From positions 1 through 64,000 of the forward strand of contig JANUWF010001218.1 in assembly GCA_026120185.1 (NCBI GenBank): DNA of 64,000 nucleotides. The letters are read 5' to 3'. The number at the start of each line of letters is the position of its first letter. Within the stretch, counting starts at the first letter, position 1. Under the pieces are notes generated by a model. That model made no database searches and had not been told where the DNA came from. It saw nothing but the letters and a program-made list of their open reading frames with translations. Below, one piece after another: positions 1-11,800 of the stretch. A program made the translations under genes and the position numbers. The stretch is from Voacanga thouarsii. Its lineage: Eukaryota; Streptophyta; Magnoliopsida; Gentianales; Apocynaceae.

Positions 1-655
1 CGTAATTTCAGATTGCCTTTTGAAAACAACATTCTATATTTTGTTGTGCATCATACGTGGGCTTTTGACGGTGAACCATCGTCGCAAAACACCGATTGGT
101 TTCCCAATCAAGTTTATATAGACACCTAATATACTTACCACATTATTAAACAACTATAAACAGGTAACTTAATAGCATATCTGATTAAAAACTTAGGTCA
201 TTTAACATTGATTCATTTTCATGAAACAACAAAAACCATGAAAATTTTGATTTTTCAGTATATTATATAAACTTTCTTGATTGTGCATCATACGTGGGCT
301 TTTGATGGTAAACCATCGTCGCAAAACACCGATTGGATTCCCAATCATGTTTATATAGACACCCAATATACCCAGCACATTATTAAAACAACTAACTTAA
401 AAGACAATATTTTTATCACAAAATAAAATACATGCTAAAAATACTTTTTGAATACCTAATATACAATTAATTTATTGTGCATCATACGTCGATTTTTGAT
501 GGTAAACTATCGTCGCAAAACACCGATTGGTTTCCCAATCATGTTTATATAGACACCCAATATACTTAGCACATTATTAAAACAGCTAACTTAAAAGACA
601 ATATTTTTATCACAAAATAAAATGCATGCAAAAATGCTTTTTCAACAATTTGCCC

Positions 656-1010
656 CAACTTAAACTTTATAAAAACCAAAAATTTTTTTAAAAAGACCCA
701 CATGTAACCTTAACTTAGAAGAAGATTCAACAACACCAACAACAAATGGCTTATAAAACTCAATAAAAGATGACATCTTTCTCTCAATGTGACAATGACC
801 TAAATAATCTTCACTTAAGAACATGATTCTCAAATGAAATTCCATAACACAACGCCTTTCAACTAAACCGTGTATCTCAATTTATAAATTCCCATATAAA
901 GCAACACCACAACCATTAACAATACATGCAAGTAACAGAATCTCCAAATACGTAAAAATATCACTGGAAGATTCATTCAAAATTACTGCAAATTTCTCTT
1001 GAATATATCA
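656..1010 (-). pseudogene. Decayed partial copy A of the 225-residue ORF
   Basis: The sequence aligns closely with 6680-7010, the middle of the intact minus-strand ORF at 6483-7160. The stretch MEFHLRIMFLSEDYL corresponds to MEFPLSIMFLSENYL in the intact ORF, and the downstream segment ending in GFYK also matches. The upstream part is interrupted by stops, and both ends of the gene are missing. Conserved order and orientation point to tandem duplication rather than retrotransposition. The open remnant at 660-845 is too short to be a gene. Confidence 0.75.
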
Positions 1011-1721
1011 TCAATACTAAACACATTAGTTTCCAAAAAAAAAAAAAAAAATGATAAGAATCACATATTTCTCCTTCTTCAAAGGAAAAAAAAAAATAAA
1101 ACAGATGCATTGGAAGTCTGAACTCTCAAGTACTGTAACTAGAACCAGAAATGACATTTTAAGGCATAAAAATAATTAACGCTTTTCCTATTTCAAAAAT
1201 GAAAAATCACCATTATACCTACTTAATTAAACACCCTATATACTCAGCATATTAATAAACAGGTAACCTAATACCATATGTGAATAAAAAGTTACCTTAT
1301 TTAACATTGATTCAATTTCATGAAACAACAAAGACCATGATAAAATGATTTCTTAGTGTATTATATAAGCTTTCTTAATTGTGCATCATACGTGGGCTTT
1401 TGATGGTGAACCATCGTCGCAAAACACCGATTGGTTTCCCAATCATGTTTATATAGACACCCAATATACATAGCACACTATTAAAACAACTAACTTAAAA
1501 GACAATATTTTTATCACAAAATAAAACGCATGGAAAAGTGCTTTTTTCAATAATTAGTTTAACTAGAGTAACAACTATTGGATATTTTATATACGCTTAA
1601 TTTATTGTGCATCATACGTGGGTTTCTGATAGCAAACCATCATCGCAAAACACCGATTGGTTTCCCAATCATGTTTATATAGACACCCAATATACTTGGC
1701 ACATAACTCAAAATAATTAAT

Positions 1722-2030
1722 TTCATTAGTACACTCCGTTTGCAGTAATTTAGAACCAGATTCAACATCACCAACAGCAAATGCCTCATAAATCTGAACA
1801 AAAGATCACATCTTCCTTTCAGTATCACCAAGAGATAAATAATCTTCACTTAAGAACATGATACTCAAAAGAAATTCCATCACACTATAGCTTTCAACCC
1901 AACCATGTGTCTCACCCACAAATTTCAATATAAAGCAACACCACAACCACTAACACTAGATAAAGGTAACACTATCTCCAAATACATAGAAACATCACTT
2001 GAAGATTCATTCAAATTCAGTCCAAATTTC
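1722..2030 (-). pseudogene. Decayed partial copy B of the 225-residue ORF
   Basis: Nucleotide similarity to about 6730-7010 is clear. It includes the segment encoding MEFPLSIMFLSENYL and the region upstream of it. Indels and stops break the parental frame, and the open frame visible at 1640-1849 is a shifted reading. The 3' side runs directly into cassette copy 1605-1705 through an AT-rich junction that also appears in copies C and D. These three copies therefore descend from one rearranged ancestor. Confidence 0.72.
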
Positions 2031-3084
2031 TGTTCAATATATCAACAATACTGAACACATAGAGTCCAGAACTGCAACTGCAGCTGCAAATTTCCCTCGA
2101 GTGCTCCAACTGCAGCCAAAAATGACATCTTCAAGGATAAAAATAATTAATGCTTTTCTTATCTCTTATCATTATACCAGCTTAATATACAACAAAAGAC
2201 TATTTATTTCTTATTTCTACAATACTCCTTCAATTAAACACCCTATATACTCAGCATATTAATAAACAGGTAACTTAATACCATTTGTGATAAAAAGTTA
2301 CCTCATTTAACATTGATTCAATTTCATGAAACAACAAAGACTATGATAAAATGATTTCTCAGTGTATTATATAAGCTTTCTTAATTGTGCATCATACGTG
2401 GGCTTCTGATGATGAACCATCGTCGCAAAACACCGATTGATTTTCCAATCATGTTTATATAGACACCCAATATACATAGCACATTATTAAAACAACTAAC
2501 TTAAAAGATAATATTTTTATCACAAAATAAAATGCATTTTCAATAATTAGTTTAACTATAGTAACAACTCTTGGAACATGAGAATCAATTACTAATAAAA
2601 ATTTATAAAAGACGGTTATTTGATATAGTTCTCTCAAAAGAAATTCTATGACACCATGCCTTTCAACTCTTTATTGCTATCCAACAATTACTTTAATTTA
2701 TAAAATATGTCAATAGCATTTAAATTTTTCCTACTTAGATACACCTGTAAAATCTACAATACTCTTTTACTTAAACACCCTATATACTCAGAATATTAAT
2801 AAACAAATAACGTAACAACATATCTAAATAAAAAAGACTTTTCAGTATATTACATAAACTTTATTGATTGTGCATCATACGTGGGCTTTTGATGGTAAAC
2901 CATCGTCGCAAAACACCGATTGGTTTCCTAATCATGTTTATATAGACCGCCAATATACTTAGCACATTATTAAAACAACTAACTTAAAAGGCAATATTTT
3001 TATCAAAAAATAAAACGCATGAAAAAAAAATGCTTTTTGAATACCTTATATACAATTAATTGATTGTGCATCATACGTGAGCTT

Positions 3085-3420
3085 CTAATGGTAAACCATC
3101 GTCGTAAAACACCGATTGGTTTCCCAATCATATTTATATAGACACCCAATATATTTAGCACATAATTCAAAATAGTTAGTTTCATTAATACATTCCATTT
3201 GCAGTGATTTAGAACTAGATTCAACATCACCAACAACAAATGCCTCATAAATCTGAACAAAAGATGACATCTTCCTTTCAGTATCACCAAGAGATAAATA
3301 ATCTTCACTTAAGAACATGACACTCAAAGGAAATTCCATCACACCATAACTTTCATCAATACTGAAGACATAGAGTCCAGAACTGCAACTGCAGCTGCAA
3401 ATTTCTCTCGAGTGCTCCAA
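3085..3420 (-). pseudogene. Chimeric copy C: gene fragment fused to a cassette
   Basis: This 111-codon open frame on the minus strand contains MEFPLSVMFLSEDYLSLGDT, a close match to the middle of the intact ORF at 6483-7160, followed by the ERKMSSFV-type segment and then directly by cassette sequence (copy 3064-3164). The upstream portion comes from a different repeat found also near 2060-2110 and 4150-4200. The frame is open across the junction, so it could be translated if transcribed, but it lacks both ends of the parental protein. I treat it as a fusion pseudogene. Confidence 0.6.
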
Positions 3421-3807
3421 CTACAACCAAAAATGGCATTTTCAAGAATAAAAATAATTAATGCTTTTCTTATCTCTTTTCATTATACCAGCTTAATATA
3501 CAAGAAAAGCCTCTTTATTTCTTATTTCTACAATACTCCTTCAATTAAACACCCTATATACTCAGCATATTAATAAACAGGTAACCTAATACCATTTGTG
3601 AATAAAAAGTTACCTCATTTAACATTGATTCAATTTCATGAAACAACAAAGACTATGATAAAATGATTTCTCAGTGTATTATATAAGCTTTCTTAATTGT
3701 GCATCATACGTGGGCTTCTGATGGTGAACCATCGTCGCAAAACACCGATTGGTTTTCCAATCATGTTTATATAGACACCCAATATACTTAACACATTATT
3801 AAAAATA

Positions 3808-4125
3808 ATTAGTTTCATTAATACACTCCGTTTGCAGTGATTAAGAACCAGATTCAACATCACCAACAACAAATGCCTCATAAATCTGAACAAAAGATCA
3901 CATCTTCCTTTCAGTATCACTAAGAAATAAATAATCTTCACTTAAGAACATGATACTCAAGGGAAAATCCATCACACCATAGCTTTCAACCCAACCATGT
4001 GTCTCACCCACAAATTCCAATATAAAGCAACACCACAACCACTAACACTAGATAAAGGTAACACTATTTCTAAATACACAGAAACATCACTTGAAGATTC
4101 ATTCAAATTCAGTCCAAATTTCTAT
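3808..4125 (-). pseudogene. Decayed partial copy D of the 225-residue ORF
   Basis: Strong nucleotide similarity to copy B and to about 6730-7010 of the intact ORF. It is joined on its 3' side to cassette copy 3697-3800. Several indels and stops interrupt the parental frame, and the open frame at 3693-3941 is a shifted reading. Copies B and D share their upstream flank (a repeat with GAACTGCAACTGCAGCTGC near 2065 and 4160), so they are parts of a duplicated block. Confidence 0.72.
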
Positions 4126-4734
4126 TCAATATATCATCAATACTGAACACATAGAGTCCAGAACTGCAACTGCAGCTGCAAATTTCCCTTGAGTGATCCA
4201 ACTGCAACCAAAAATGGCATCTTCAAGGATAAAAATAATTAATGCTTTTCTTATCTCTTATCATTACACCAGCTTAATAAACAACAAAAGACTCTTTATT
4301 TCTTATTTCTACAATACTCCTTCAATTAAACACCCTATATACTTAGTAAATTAATAAACAGGTAACCTAATAGCATATGTGAATAAAAAGTTACCTCATT
4401 TAACATTGATTCAATTTCATGAAACAACAAAGACTATGATAAAATGATTTCTCAGTGTATTATATAAGCTTTCTTAATTGTGCATCATACGTGGGCTTCT
4501 AATGGTGAACCATCGTCGCAAAACACCGATTGGTTTTCCAATCATGTTTATATAGACACCGAATATACATAGCACATTATTAAAACAACTAACTTAAAAG
4601 ACAATATTTTTATCACAAAATAAAACGCATGGAAAAATGCTTTTTCAATAATTAGTTTAACTAGAGTAACAACTCTTGGAACATGAGAATCAATTACTAA
4701 TAAAAATTTATAAAAGACAGTTATTTGATATAGT

Positions 4735-4912
4735 TCTCTCAAAGGAAATTCTATGACACCATGCCTTTCAACTCATTTATGTGTCTTACCCCACAAAATC
4801 CCATATAAAACAACACCACAACCACTAACAATACATACAGATTACAATATAAAGCAACACCAAAATGACTAACAGTATGTGCAGCTAACAGTATTTCCAA
4901 AAACGCAAAAAA
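4735..4912 (-). pseudogene. Short decayed copy E of the 225-residue ORF
   Basis: This region resembles about 6855-6980 of the intact ORF (the segment upstream of MEFPLS) and has an internal partial duplication around 4800-4910. An even shorter relic of the same segment sits at 2630-2670. No useful open frame remains. Confidence 0.55.
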
Positions 4913-6079
4913 TTCTGTAATTCATGAAACATGTCAATGCCATTTAAATTTTTCCTACTTAGATACTCTTGTAAAATCTACAAAACTCTTTCACTCAAAC
5001 AGCCTATATACTCAACATATTAATAAACAGGTAACTTAATAGCATATCTGATTAAAAACTTAGGTCATTTAACATTGATTCATTTTCATGAAACAACAAA
5101 AACCATAAAAAAATTGATTTTTCAAGATATTATATAAACTTTCTTGATTGTGCATCATACGTGGCCTTTTGATGGTAAACCATCGTCGCAAAACACCGAT
5201 TGGTTTCCCAATCATGTTTATATAGACACCCAATATACTTAGCACATTATTGACCAATCGCATATTAGAAAAATTAGCAATATCACACAAAAATGTTAAA
5301 ACTATATAGAAACCAAGACCATAAAGAAATCAATTATCTCCCAAAATATAAACAAACAATTTCTCCTGAATTGGATAGCTACAAGTAGTAGCAAACCACA
5401 ACAGATAGTAAGAATAATTTAATTTACCTCTCAGGAGAATGAGTAGTAACTACAACTCCTTCCTGTATAGCAAATGCCAAAGCAAACAAAAATGATTGCC
5501 TAAAATTAAAAAATAAACTAAACATTAGATATCAGAATCCACAATTGAGTACTTAAACATAAAACATATCACAGAAAAAACACAATTTTACCATTCACCA
5601 ACACTTGGATTGCCACAAAAATAAATTCCTACAACTCCAAATTGTTTAATTTGCAAAGCAAGCTTAACCTTCAGAAATTAATTTTTACATCACCAATTCA
5701 CAAAAAACAAAATCAATTATCAACTATAATAATAAACTAAAAGAATTCTTATACAAATAAAAAAAACTCAGAATTTTATTTCAAAATCATATTCATTTTT
5801 CTTGCACTGTCACCGTTCTACACCATCTTTGATTACTAAAATCATATTCATTTTATTACTAAAGTTTCTGTTCCTGTTCAATAATAATACAAGAAAATAC
5901 CTTTTGATATAAATCGACAACATAAATCCTCATACTTTAAATTCTCCTACTTTAACCAAACAACATTACATTTATTACATGTCTATCTCATTCACAAAAT
6001 TACACGTGTATTACACTTCCATTTAATATACAACTATAGAAATTTCATTTTCATATAAAGCTGCACCAATAAAACACAG

Positions 6080-6286
6080 TTCAAATATAATAAACTGTGT
6101 TGTAAAAAAATGGAATTTTGTACAAATTCACAAATTTGTAAATATTGGAAAAATTCCCAAAATTTCAAATGCACTACTTCCAGTTCAAATAAAGCAAACT
6201 GTGTTGTAAAAAATGGTATTTTGTACAAATTCACAAATTTGTAAATATTGGAAAAATTCCCAAATTTTTAAATGCACTACTTCCAG
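6080..6286. repeat. Tandem duplication of a ~104-bp unit
   Basis: Two adjacent units (6080-6183 and 6184-6286) are almost identical, both carrying ACAAATTCACAAATTTGTAA. They lie just downstream of the 225-residue ORF. The surrounding 5260-6480 is AT-rich, and I see no other gene or element in it. Confidence 0.85.
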
Positions 6287-6482
6287 TTCAAATAAAGCAT
6301 ACATAGCAACCATACTAATCATTAACGAAAATCCAATTTCAAATTCATACTAACTATTACATATCAGTCATTGTAGACTGAAACTTCACTACACAATAAC
6401 TAAATTTCTAATTAAAAAACAAAATCATAACAAAATACTACTAAGACAAAAACCATATGCATTTCTTTCCTCTGAAACAACT

Positions 6483-7160
6483 TCAGTTTATACGCGAGCA
6501 TTCACCTTCCTCCAAACAAAGCTTCTTCTTCACCTTTGCCTTATCCTTATACAACACAATGCCACCAGATAAACGCATCACATCAACAATAGTTTTCTTC
6601 TCAACAAAACGTATATGCAGCAAAACTTTATTTGTATCATAATACAAATAAATCGCATTTCGACAATCCGCTCCAACTTGAAGTTTATAAAAACCAGAAT
6701 TTTTTAAAAAAAGATCCACATGTAACCCTAACTTAGAAGCAGATTCAACAACACCAACAACAAATGGCTCATAAAACTCAACAAAAGATGACATCTTCCT
6801 CTCAGTATCACCACGAGCTAAATAATTTTCACTTAAAAACATGATACTCAAAGGAAATTCCATCACACTATGCCTTTCAACCCAACCATGTGTCTCAACC
6901 CACAAATTCGCATATAAACCAACACCACAACCAGTAACAGTACATGCAGGTAACAGAATCTCCAAATACGCAGAAACATCACTTGAAGATTTATTCAAAA
7001 CTAAACGAACAAAATCAGCTATTTTATCTAGAATAGCATAATGCACTTTTAAAGTATGTAAATCTTCACTGCTCAACACAACAGATTCCGACATAAAAGG
7101 ATAAAATATAGGCTTTCCAATTAACTGGTATTTCGCTAAAGAATTATTATATAATTCCAT
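6483..7160 (-). CDS. Unidentified 225-residue protein, possibly intact
   Basis: I do not recognise this protein. The frame runs uninterrupted from the start at 7160 to a TGA at 6483-6485. It is mixed alpha/beta in character with no signal peptide or obvious membrane helix. It is rich in hydrophobic beta-like stretches and ends in a lysine-rich segment (KDKAKVKKK). A consensus acceptor (TTACAG) lies 15 bases before the start and a CAG/GTGAAG donor near 7409, so a ~234-bp 5' UTR intron is plausible. Several site-II motifs lie further upstream, as expected for a nuclear housekeeping promoter. At least five broken partial copies lie downstream, all on the same strand. The absence of stops only in this copy suggests selection, but it could be a recent duplicate, and the C-terminus may continue by splicing. 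Confidence 0.55.
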   Translation of the reverse strand: MELYNNSLAKYQLIGKPIFYPFMSESVVLSSEDLHTLKVHYAILDKIADFVRLVLNKSSSDVSAYLEILLPACTVTGCGVGLYANLWVETHGWVERHSVMEFPLSIMFLSENYLARGDTERKMSSFVEFYEPFVVGVVESASKLGLHVDLFLKNSGFYKLQVGADCRNAIYLYYDTNKVLLHIRFVEKKTIVDVMRLSGGIVLYKDKAKVKKKLCLEEGECSRIN

Positions 7161-7666
7161 CGAAACAGAAACACACTGTAATTTTCAAGATACGAAACGA
7201 ATAATACAAAGAACAAATCAACAACAAAAACAAAACACATATATATAACAAAAAATAACCTTGAAAAACTTCAAATAATTTAATTCCAAAATCCATCGAA
7301 AAAAACAACAATTAAAACACAATAACATCCAAATAAAACCGTCGTTCAAAATAACATCTTAGAATATCAACCGACAAATAGAAAATAAAAAGAGAAAACA
7401 CTCCTTCACCTGAATCAACTGTTTGCTTTCACAATTTAGAGTCATCTGAAAAGACTTCCTCCATTAAACATCCTATTCAATGCTTCACCGAAACCAATGA
7501 AGCTTCATTTGCATTTGAACGACAAAAATCGGCACCGAAAACCTAATGAACCCTAAAGCTCCTTGAAGGAAACGCAGCGGCACAAAGAGAACTTTCGAGA
7601 TAAACACAGATACAAAATGAAACCCTAATAACAAAAAAGCACATCGGCCAAATAAACCAAACAAAA

Positions 7667-7784
7667 ATGGGCCAATTCTTATAAAATTCACATAAATGGG
7701 CCAAATCTTTAAATGGGTAGTGAGAATTTTTCCTCAGAAATTTAGCCCAGACCACTACTTTTAACTATATAAAATCTAAGCCCA
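7667..7784 (-). promoter_or_regulatory. Cluster of site-II (TGGGCC/TGGGC) motifs
   Basis: TGGGCC occurs at 7668-7673 and 7697-7702, with related TGGGT or reverse-complement GCCCA motifs near 7714, 7745 and 7780. Site-II elements are bound by TCP factors and are typical of promoters of growth-related plant nuclear genes. The position fits the promoter of the minus-strand ORF at 6483-7160, allowing for a 5' UTR intron. Confidence 0.45.
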
Positions 7785-8178
7785 ATAAAAGACAATATAA
7801 TATACCTGGCCCTACTAAAAGCATATCATGAAGAATAGAATATATCCGGCCTTTTCCTAAATATGTTTCTAATTTTTAATCCAAATCATTTTTTTAAAAC
7901 AAATCTCATAGAAAAAAAATTTATAATAAAATATAAATTTCATAAAAAAATTCCTCAATTTTTTTTAAAAAAATCATGACAAATATTTCATATACAAAAT
8001 TTATTCAATTCTAATAATAGAAAACTTCAAATTAAATCAACAATTATTTTTAAATTAAAAACTACAAACTATATTTAAATAATAAAAATGTTCATAAAAA
8101 TTAAACTAATTTTTCTATACCAAAATTTACAAAATAAACTAATAAATACAAAAAGACAAAATATCTAAAATTTTAAAC

Positions 8179-8206
8179 CGTGCAAAGCACGAGCATCCAA
8201 ACTAGT
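8179..8206 (+). mobile_element. Helitron-type 3' terminus
   Basis: A short GC hairpin (CGTGC-AAA-GCACG, 8179-8191) stands out from the AT-rich background and is followed after ten bases by CTAG at 8202-8205 and then T. This is the classic 3' end of plant Helitrons (hairpin, then CTRR, inserted before T). I could not place the 5' TC end; AT-rich DNA from about 7790 may belong to the element. No Rep/helicase coding is present, so it would be non-autonomous. Confidence 0.6.
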
Positions 8207-8724
8207 TCTACCTAAGTTTGAGTTACACATACATTCATTACATTTCATCAAAATCTAATAATAATAGGTGAAGAAAAAAAAATGTTATAAAATTATCAAA
8301 TCATACATGACGACTAAATAAATTTGAACCATACAAAAAATAATCTAAAAGTGATGATTAAAAAATCTTCATTAAATTTAAACCATTAATTAAGAAAATT
8401 GATAATATAATAAAAATAAAAATTATTTAAATATTTTTTATAGATATTTTTATCTATCTTCATAATTAGAATATATATTTAGATTAGATTAAATTAGACT
8501 TTTATCAATATTTTCAAATTTGCCCTAAGCTTTTCAATGGGAGAATAAAAAAGGAATAACTTTTTGTCATTTGGGATTAGTTTACTTTTGGTGGCCTTTG
8601 TATTTAGAGTAATTTATGAATCATAAATTTATAAATTATATATATTAAAAAATTATATTATATAATTTTTATTATATAAAATATAATATTTTAATATATA
8701 TATTTCACCGGTCGAGTTATATTT

Positions 8725-8730
8725 GGCCCA
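8725..8730 (+). promoter_or_regulatory. Site-II motif upstream of the ILP1-like gene
   Basis: GGCCCA (reverse complement of TGGGCC) lies 141 bp before the ILP1-like start codon. A second GAGCCC follows near 8745. No convincing TATA box can be singled out in the AT-rich run at 8630-8705. Confidence 0.35.
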
Positions 8731-8870
8731 AGCTTAGAAAATCTGAGCCCGGTATTAGATTGGACTACCGAGTAGGAGCCCACAGAAGAATCCGACGACT
8801 GCTAACATTACGCCGCTCTTGAAAAGACGAGGGATACCGCCACCAATCACCTTCCACCGGCGCTACCATT

Positions 8871-11800
8871 ATGAGCAGCAGAGCACGTAATTTCCGCCGC
8901 CGCGGTGGTGACGACGACGACGACGACGACGACGACAAGAATGAAAAATCGACCCCTAACAACGGTGCAGCCACTGTAAAACCCCTGTCCAGATCGACCA
9001 ACAGCGCCACCGCTACCAAGCCGAAAAAGCCCTCAACTCCAGTTCCCAAAAGCCTCCTTAGCTTTGCAGACGACGACGAATCGTCTATTCCGACTCGCGC
9101 GCCTCCGTCTACCTCTCGCCTCTCAAGACCTTCGTCTTCCTCGACTCAGCATCACAAGCTTAGCTCTGCGAAAGATCGGAAGGACCGAATTGCCCCACAT
9201 GCTTCATCTCTCCCGTCCAATGTCCAACCTCAAGCCGGCACTTACACTAGAGAAGCCCTCCTTGAGCTCCAAAAGAACACAAGGACCCTTGCCCCTTCAC
9301 GACCCGCCAGGCCGGAGCTCAAGGCCAAGCCTGAAGCAGCAAGCAATGAGCCTGTCATTGTCTTGAAAGGGTTACTGAAACCGAAAGCTATTGCTGATCC
9401 AGACGGTGAGACTGAGAGGAAAGAGCAAGCTTCTGATGACGAAGAAATGGGCAATTTGTTGAAGAGTGAAAGAGATGAGGCCACGGCCAGGTTGGGTTCA
9501 ATGGGCTTGGGGAAGGGTTTTAGAGAGAAAACTGATGTTTCAGGGGCAGTTATACCTGACCAGGCGACTATAGAAGCTATAAGAGCAAAGAGAGAGAGGC
9601 TAAGGCAGGCAAGGGCTGCAGCGCCAGATTATATTGCATTGGATGGAGGTAGTAATCATGGTGCTGCTGAGGGGTTGAGTGACGAGGAACCAGAGTTTCA
9701 AGGGAGAATTGGGTTTTTTGGGGAGAAAATTGAGAGTGGAAAGAAAGGTGTGTTTGAGGATTTTGAGCAGAGAGTTATTGAGAAGGATGGTGGAGTTGAG
9801 AGTGGAGATGATGAGGATGAGGAGGATAAGATGTGGGAAGAGGAGCAGGTAAGGAAGGGTTTGGGGAAGAGGTTAGATGATGCACCTAGTAGAGGAACGA
9901 GTGCCAATAGTGGTGGTGGTACTAGTGCTAGTGTGGCTCATGCTGTTCATCAGCATTCAGCTGCAGGGTCGAGTAATATATACTCTTCAAAACAGATTAG
10001 CACTGCCAGTGCTAGTGTACCTAGTATTGGAGGAGCAGTTTGGGGATTGCCAGGTTTGGATGCAGTTTCATTATCACAGCAGTCTGAGCTTGCTAAAAAG
10101 GCTCTCCATGAGAATGTGAGGAGGCTTAAGGTATGCATTAGCTTGCTATTTTGAGGTCTAATGTCTAAACTATACTTAGCTTTTAGTTTTTAGTTTTTAG
10201 TTTTTTTATGTCTATATGAGATATGTACTGAAATATGTGCGGGAAATTGATTCTTGGTGTCAATTGCTTTCTTAATGTGTAGTATGGTAAACTGTTGCCA
10301 GTGGGTAAATAAGAAATTTTGGAAACAATGCTTGGAGCCACTATACTTCTGAGTGGAAAATTTGGTGTAAACAATGCTTAGATAATTTAATTCTATTTTG
10401 TTATCAGCACTTGTCCTTGGGTTTGTGATTTGTATTTATTTGGAGATAAATGATGAATAGAGTTGGAATTTGGGTTTCCATTTAGCAAATTCAGTGACGT
10501 AATAGGCAGAGTTTGAAAGTCATGAAAAGCTTGTGAAGGGCATGGAAGAAATTTCTGAGACTGTGATGGATATGGGATATGTACAATACTTTGAAAACCA
10601 TCAGAACAATAGGTCATAGGTATTTTACTGTTTTGATCCATAGATTTGGGATACATTTTTAATTAACATCATCAAGGAATATGCTTATCCAATATCTATA
10701 AAACTAGGGATACACATTTTTATCTAAAATGAAAATTAGAGTAAGAGAACTAGATTTAGATAAAGAAGGGTTCTCTTATCCCATCAAAAGCTCAAGGTTC
10801 CTCTTCCATGGGGAGCCACATTTCTAGTGCTGAGTTCTGTACTTTACACATTCCATTAGTCTTATAGTGACACTGTGCAACCTAGTAGCACCTAGGTGAT
10901 GGAAAAAAGGATAAATGAAAAGAAAATCCCCAAGTTCCTTGGTAAATGTGCAAAGTAGTATCAAGTGTTAGTAGTTCTTCCATATTCTTTGCACAAGAAG
11001 TACCAGCTTTGTAAGTCAGGGAGGGAGAAAAGGGTGCAGGTAATGGAAACTTATGGAAATTTGTTTGGTGGTGGAGTTTAGTAGGATACGTTGATGTGCA
11101 ACTACTGGTGAACAATTAACTTCAAGAGATTTTCCATTGAAATGAAAGATGTAGCGCCGTATATAAAAAAAGATTTGTTTTAAAACTTCATATGGCAGTA
11201 AGGACACTTCTAGTTGCCATTTTATTTCCCAAGCATGTTGGAGATGCTTTGTTGTTTATAGTTGTGAAGTACTTTAGTTTGAAGGATTTTATTTAGTTGT
11301 GAAGCACTTTTAGTTTTAAAGTACGAATTCACTATTTGAAAGTTCATATTTTAAGTGTCAAAGTATCATTTAACAAATCCTATTCCATGTGAGTTTTATT
11401 TTTAAATTTGATGGAGTTGTTGTTATTGAATATGACATAGAGTATATAAATAGATTAATGGATTCTGCCATTGAACTCGTTGAACGTGGGGGAAACTTGT
11501 GCTAAAGGCTTTTAACTCTTGGTCATTTTTTGCAAAATTATGATGATCGAAACTGAAGAAAGTAAACAATTATGAAACTATTACGACAAATAGAAAACCC
11601 CCAATCATTGTTTAAATCTAAACCTATCCCAACTTGAATTTAACACTACGATGTGTAATTAAAGTCCAAATAAAGGAATACTGAAAACTTAAAGGTACTG
11701 AATGAAAAGAATTCTAATTGAACTAAACAACCAGTGTTGCTCCTGCAGCAGAATATTTTTCTTCTTTTTTTAAAATAAATTTATATCTCGTATAAAATAT

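Larger units (their letters stand above)
44..5250 (-). repeat. Eleven-copy two-hairpin cassette array
   Basis: A ~105-bp cassette beginning TTGTGCATCATACGTGG and ending AGCACATTATT recurs at about 44-148, 281-387, 475-578, 1379-1483, 1605-1705, 2385-2488, 2868-2970, 3064-3164, 3697-3800, 4478-4580 and 5148-5250, always in the same orientation. Each copy holds two adjacent inverted repeats: GATGGT(GA/AA)ACCATC, then GATTGGTTTCCCAATC, which on the minus strand reads as a GAAA-loop hairpin. Seven copies are preceded by a shared ~150-bp AT-rich spacer (for example 1221-1378, 2229-2384, 3543-3696, 4323-4477). Three of these are followed about 200 bp later by a second copy with a different lead-in (281/475, 1379/1605, 2868/3064). 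On the minus strand one frame reads through most copies, but no start or stop is shared, so I do not call it coding. The function is unknown; it may be a decayed exon or intron piece of the neighbouring gene or a small mobile repeat. Confidence 0.85.

Noticed and set aside
2385..2488. Hammerhead ribozyme or C/D snoRNA in the cassette (CTGATGATGA in copy 6)
   Set aside because: The CTGATGA-like string is present only in one variant copy, no GAAA core partner or D box lies at the right distance, and the other copies lose the motif.
8765..9049. Minus-strand 94-codon ORF with a poly-Ser run
   Set aside because: Antisense shadow of ILP1 exon 1; the Ser run is the reverse reading of the GAC (Asp) repeat.
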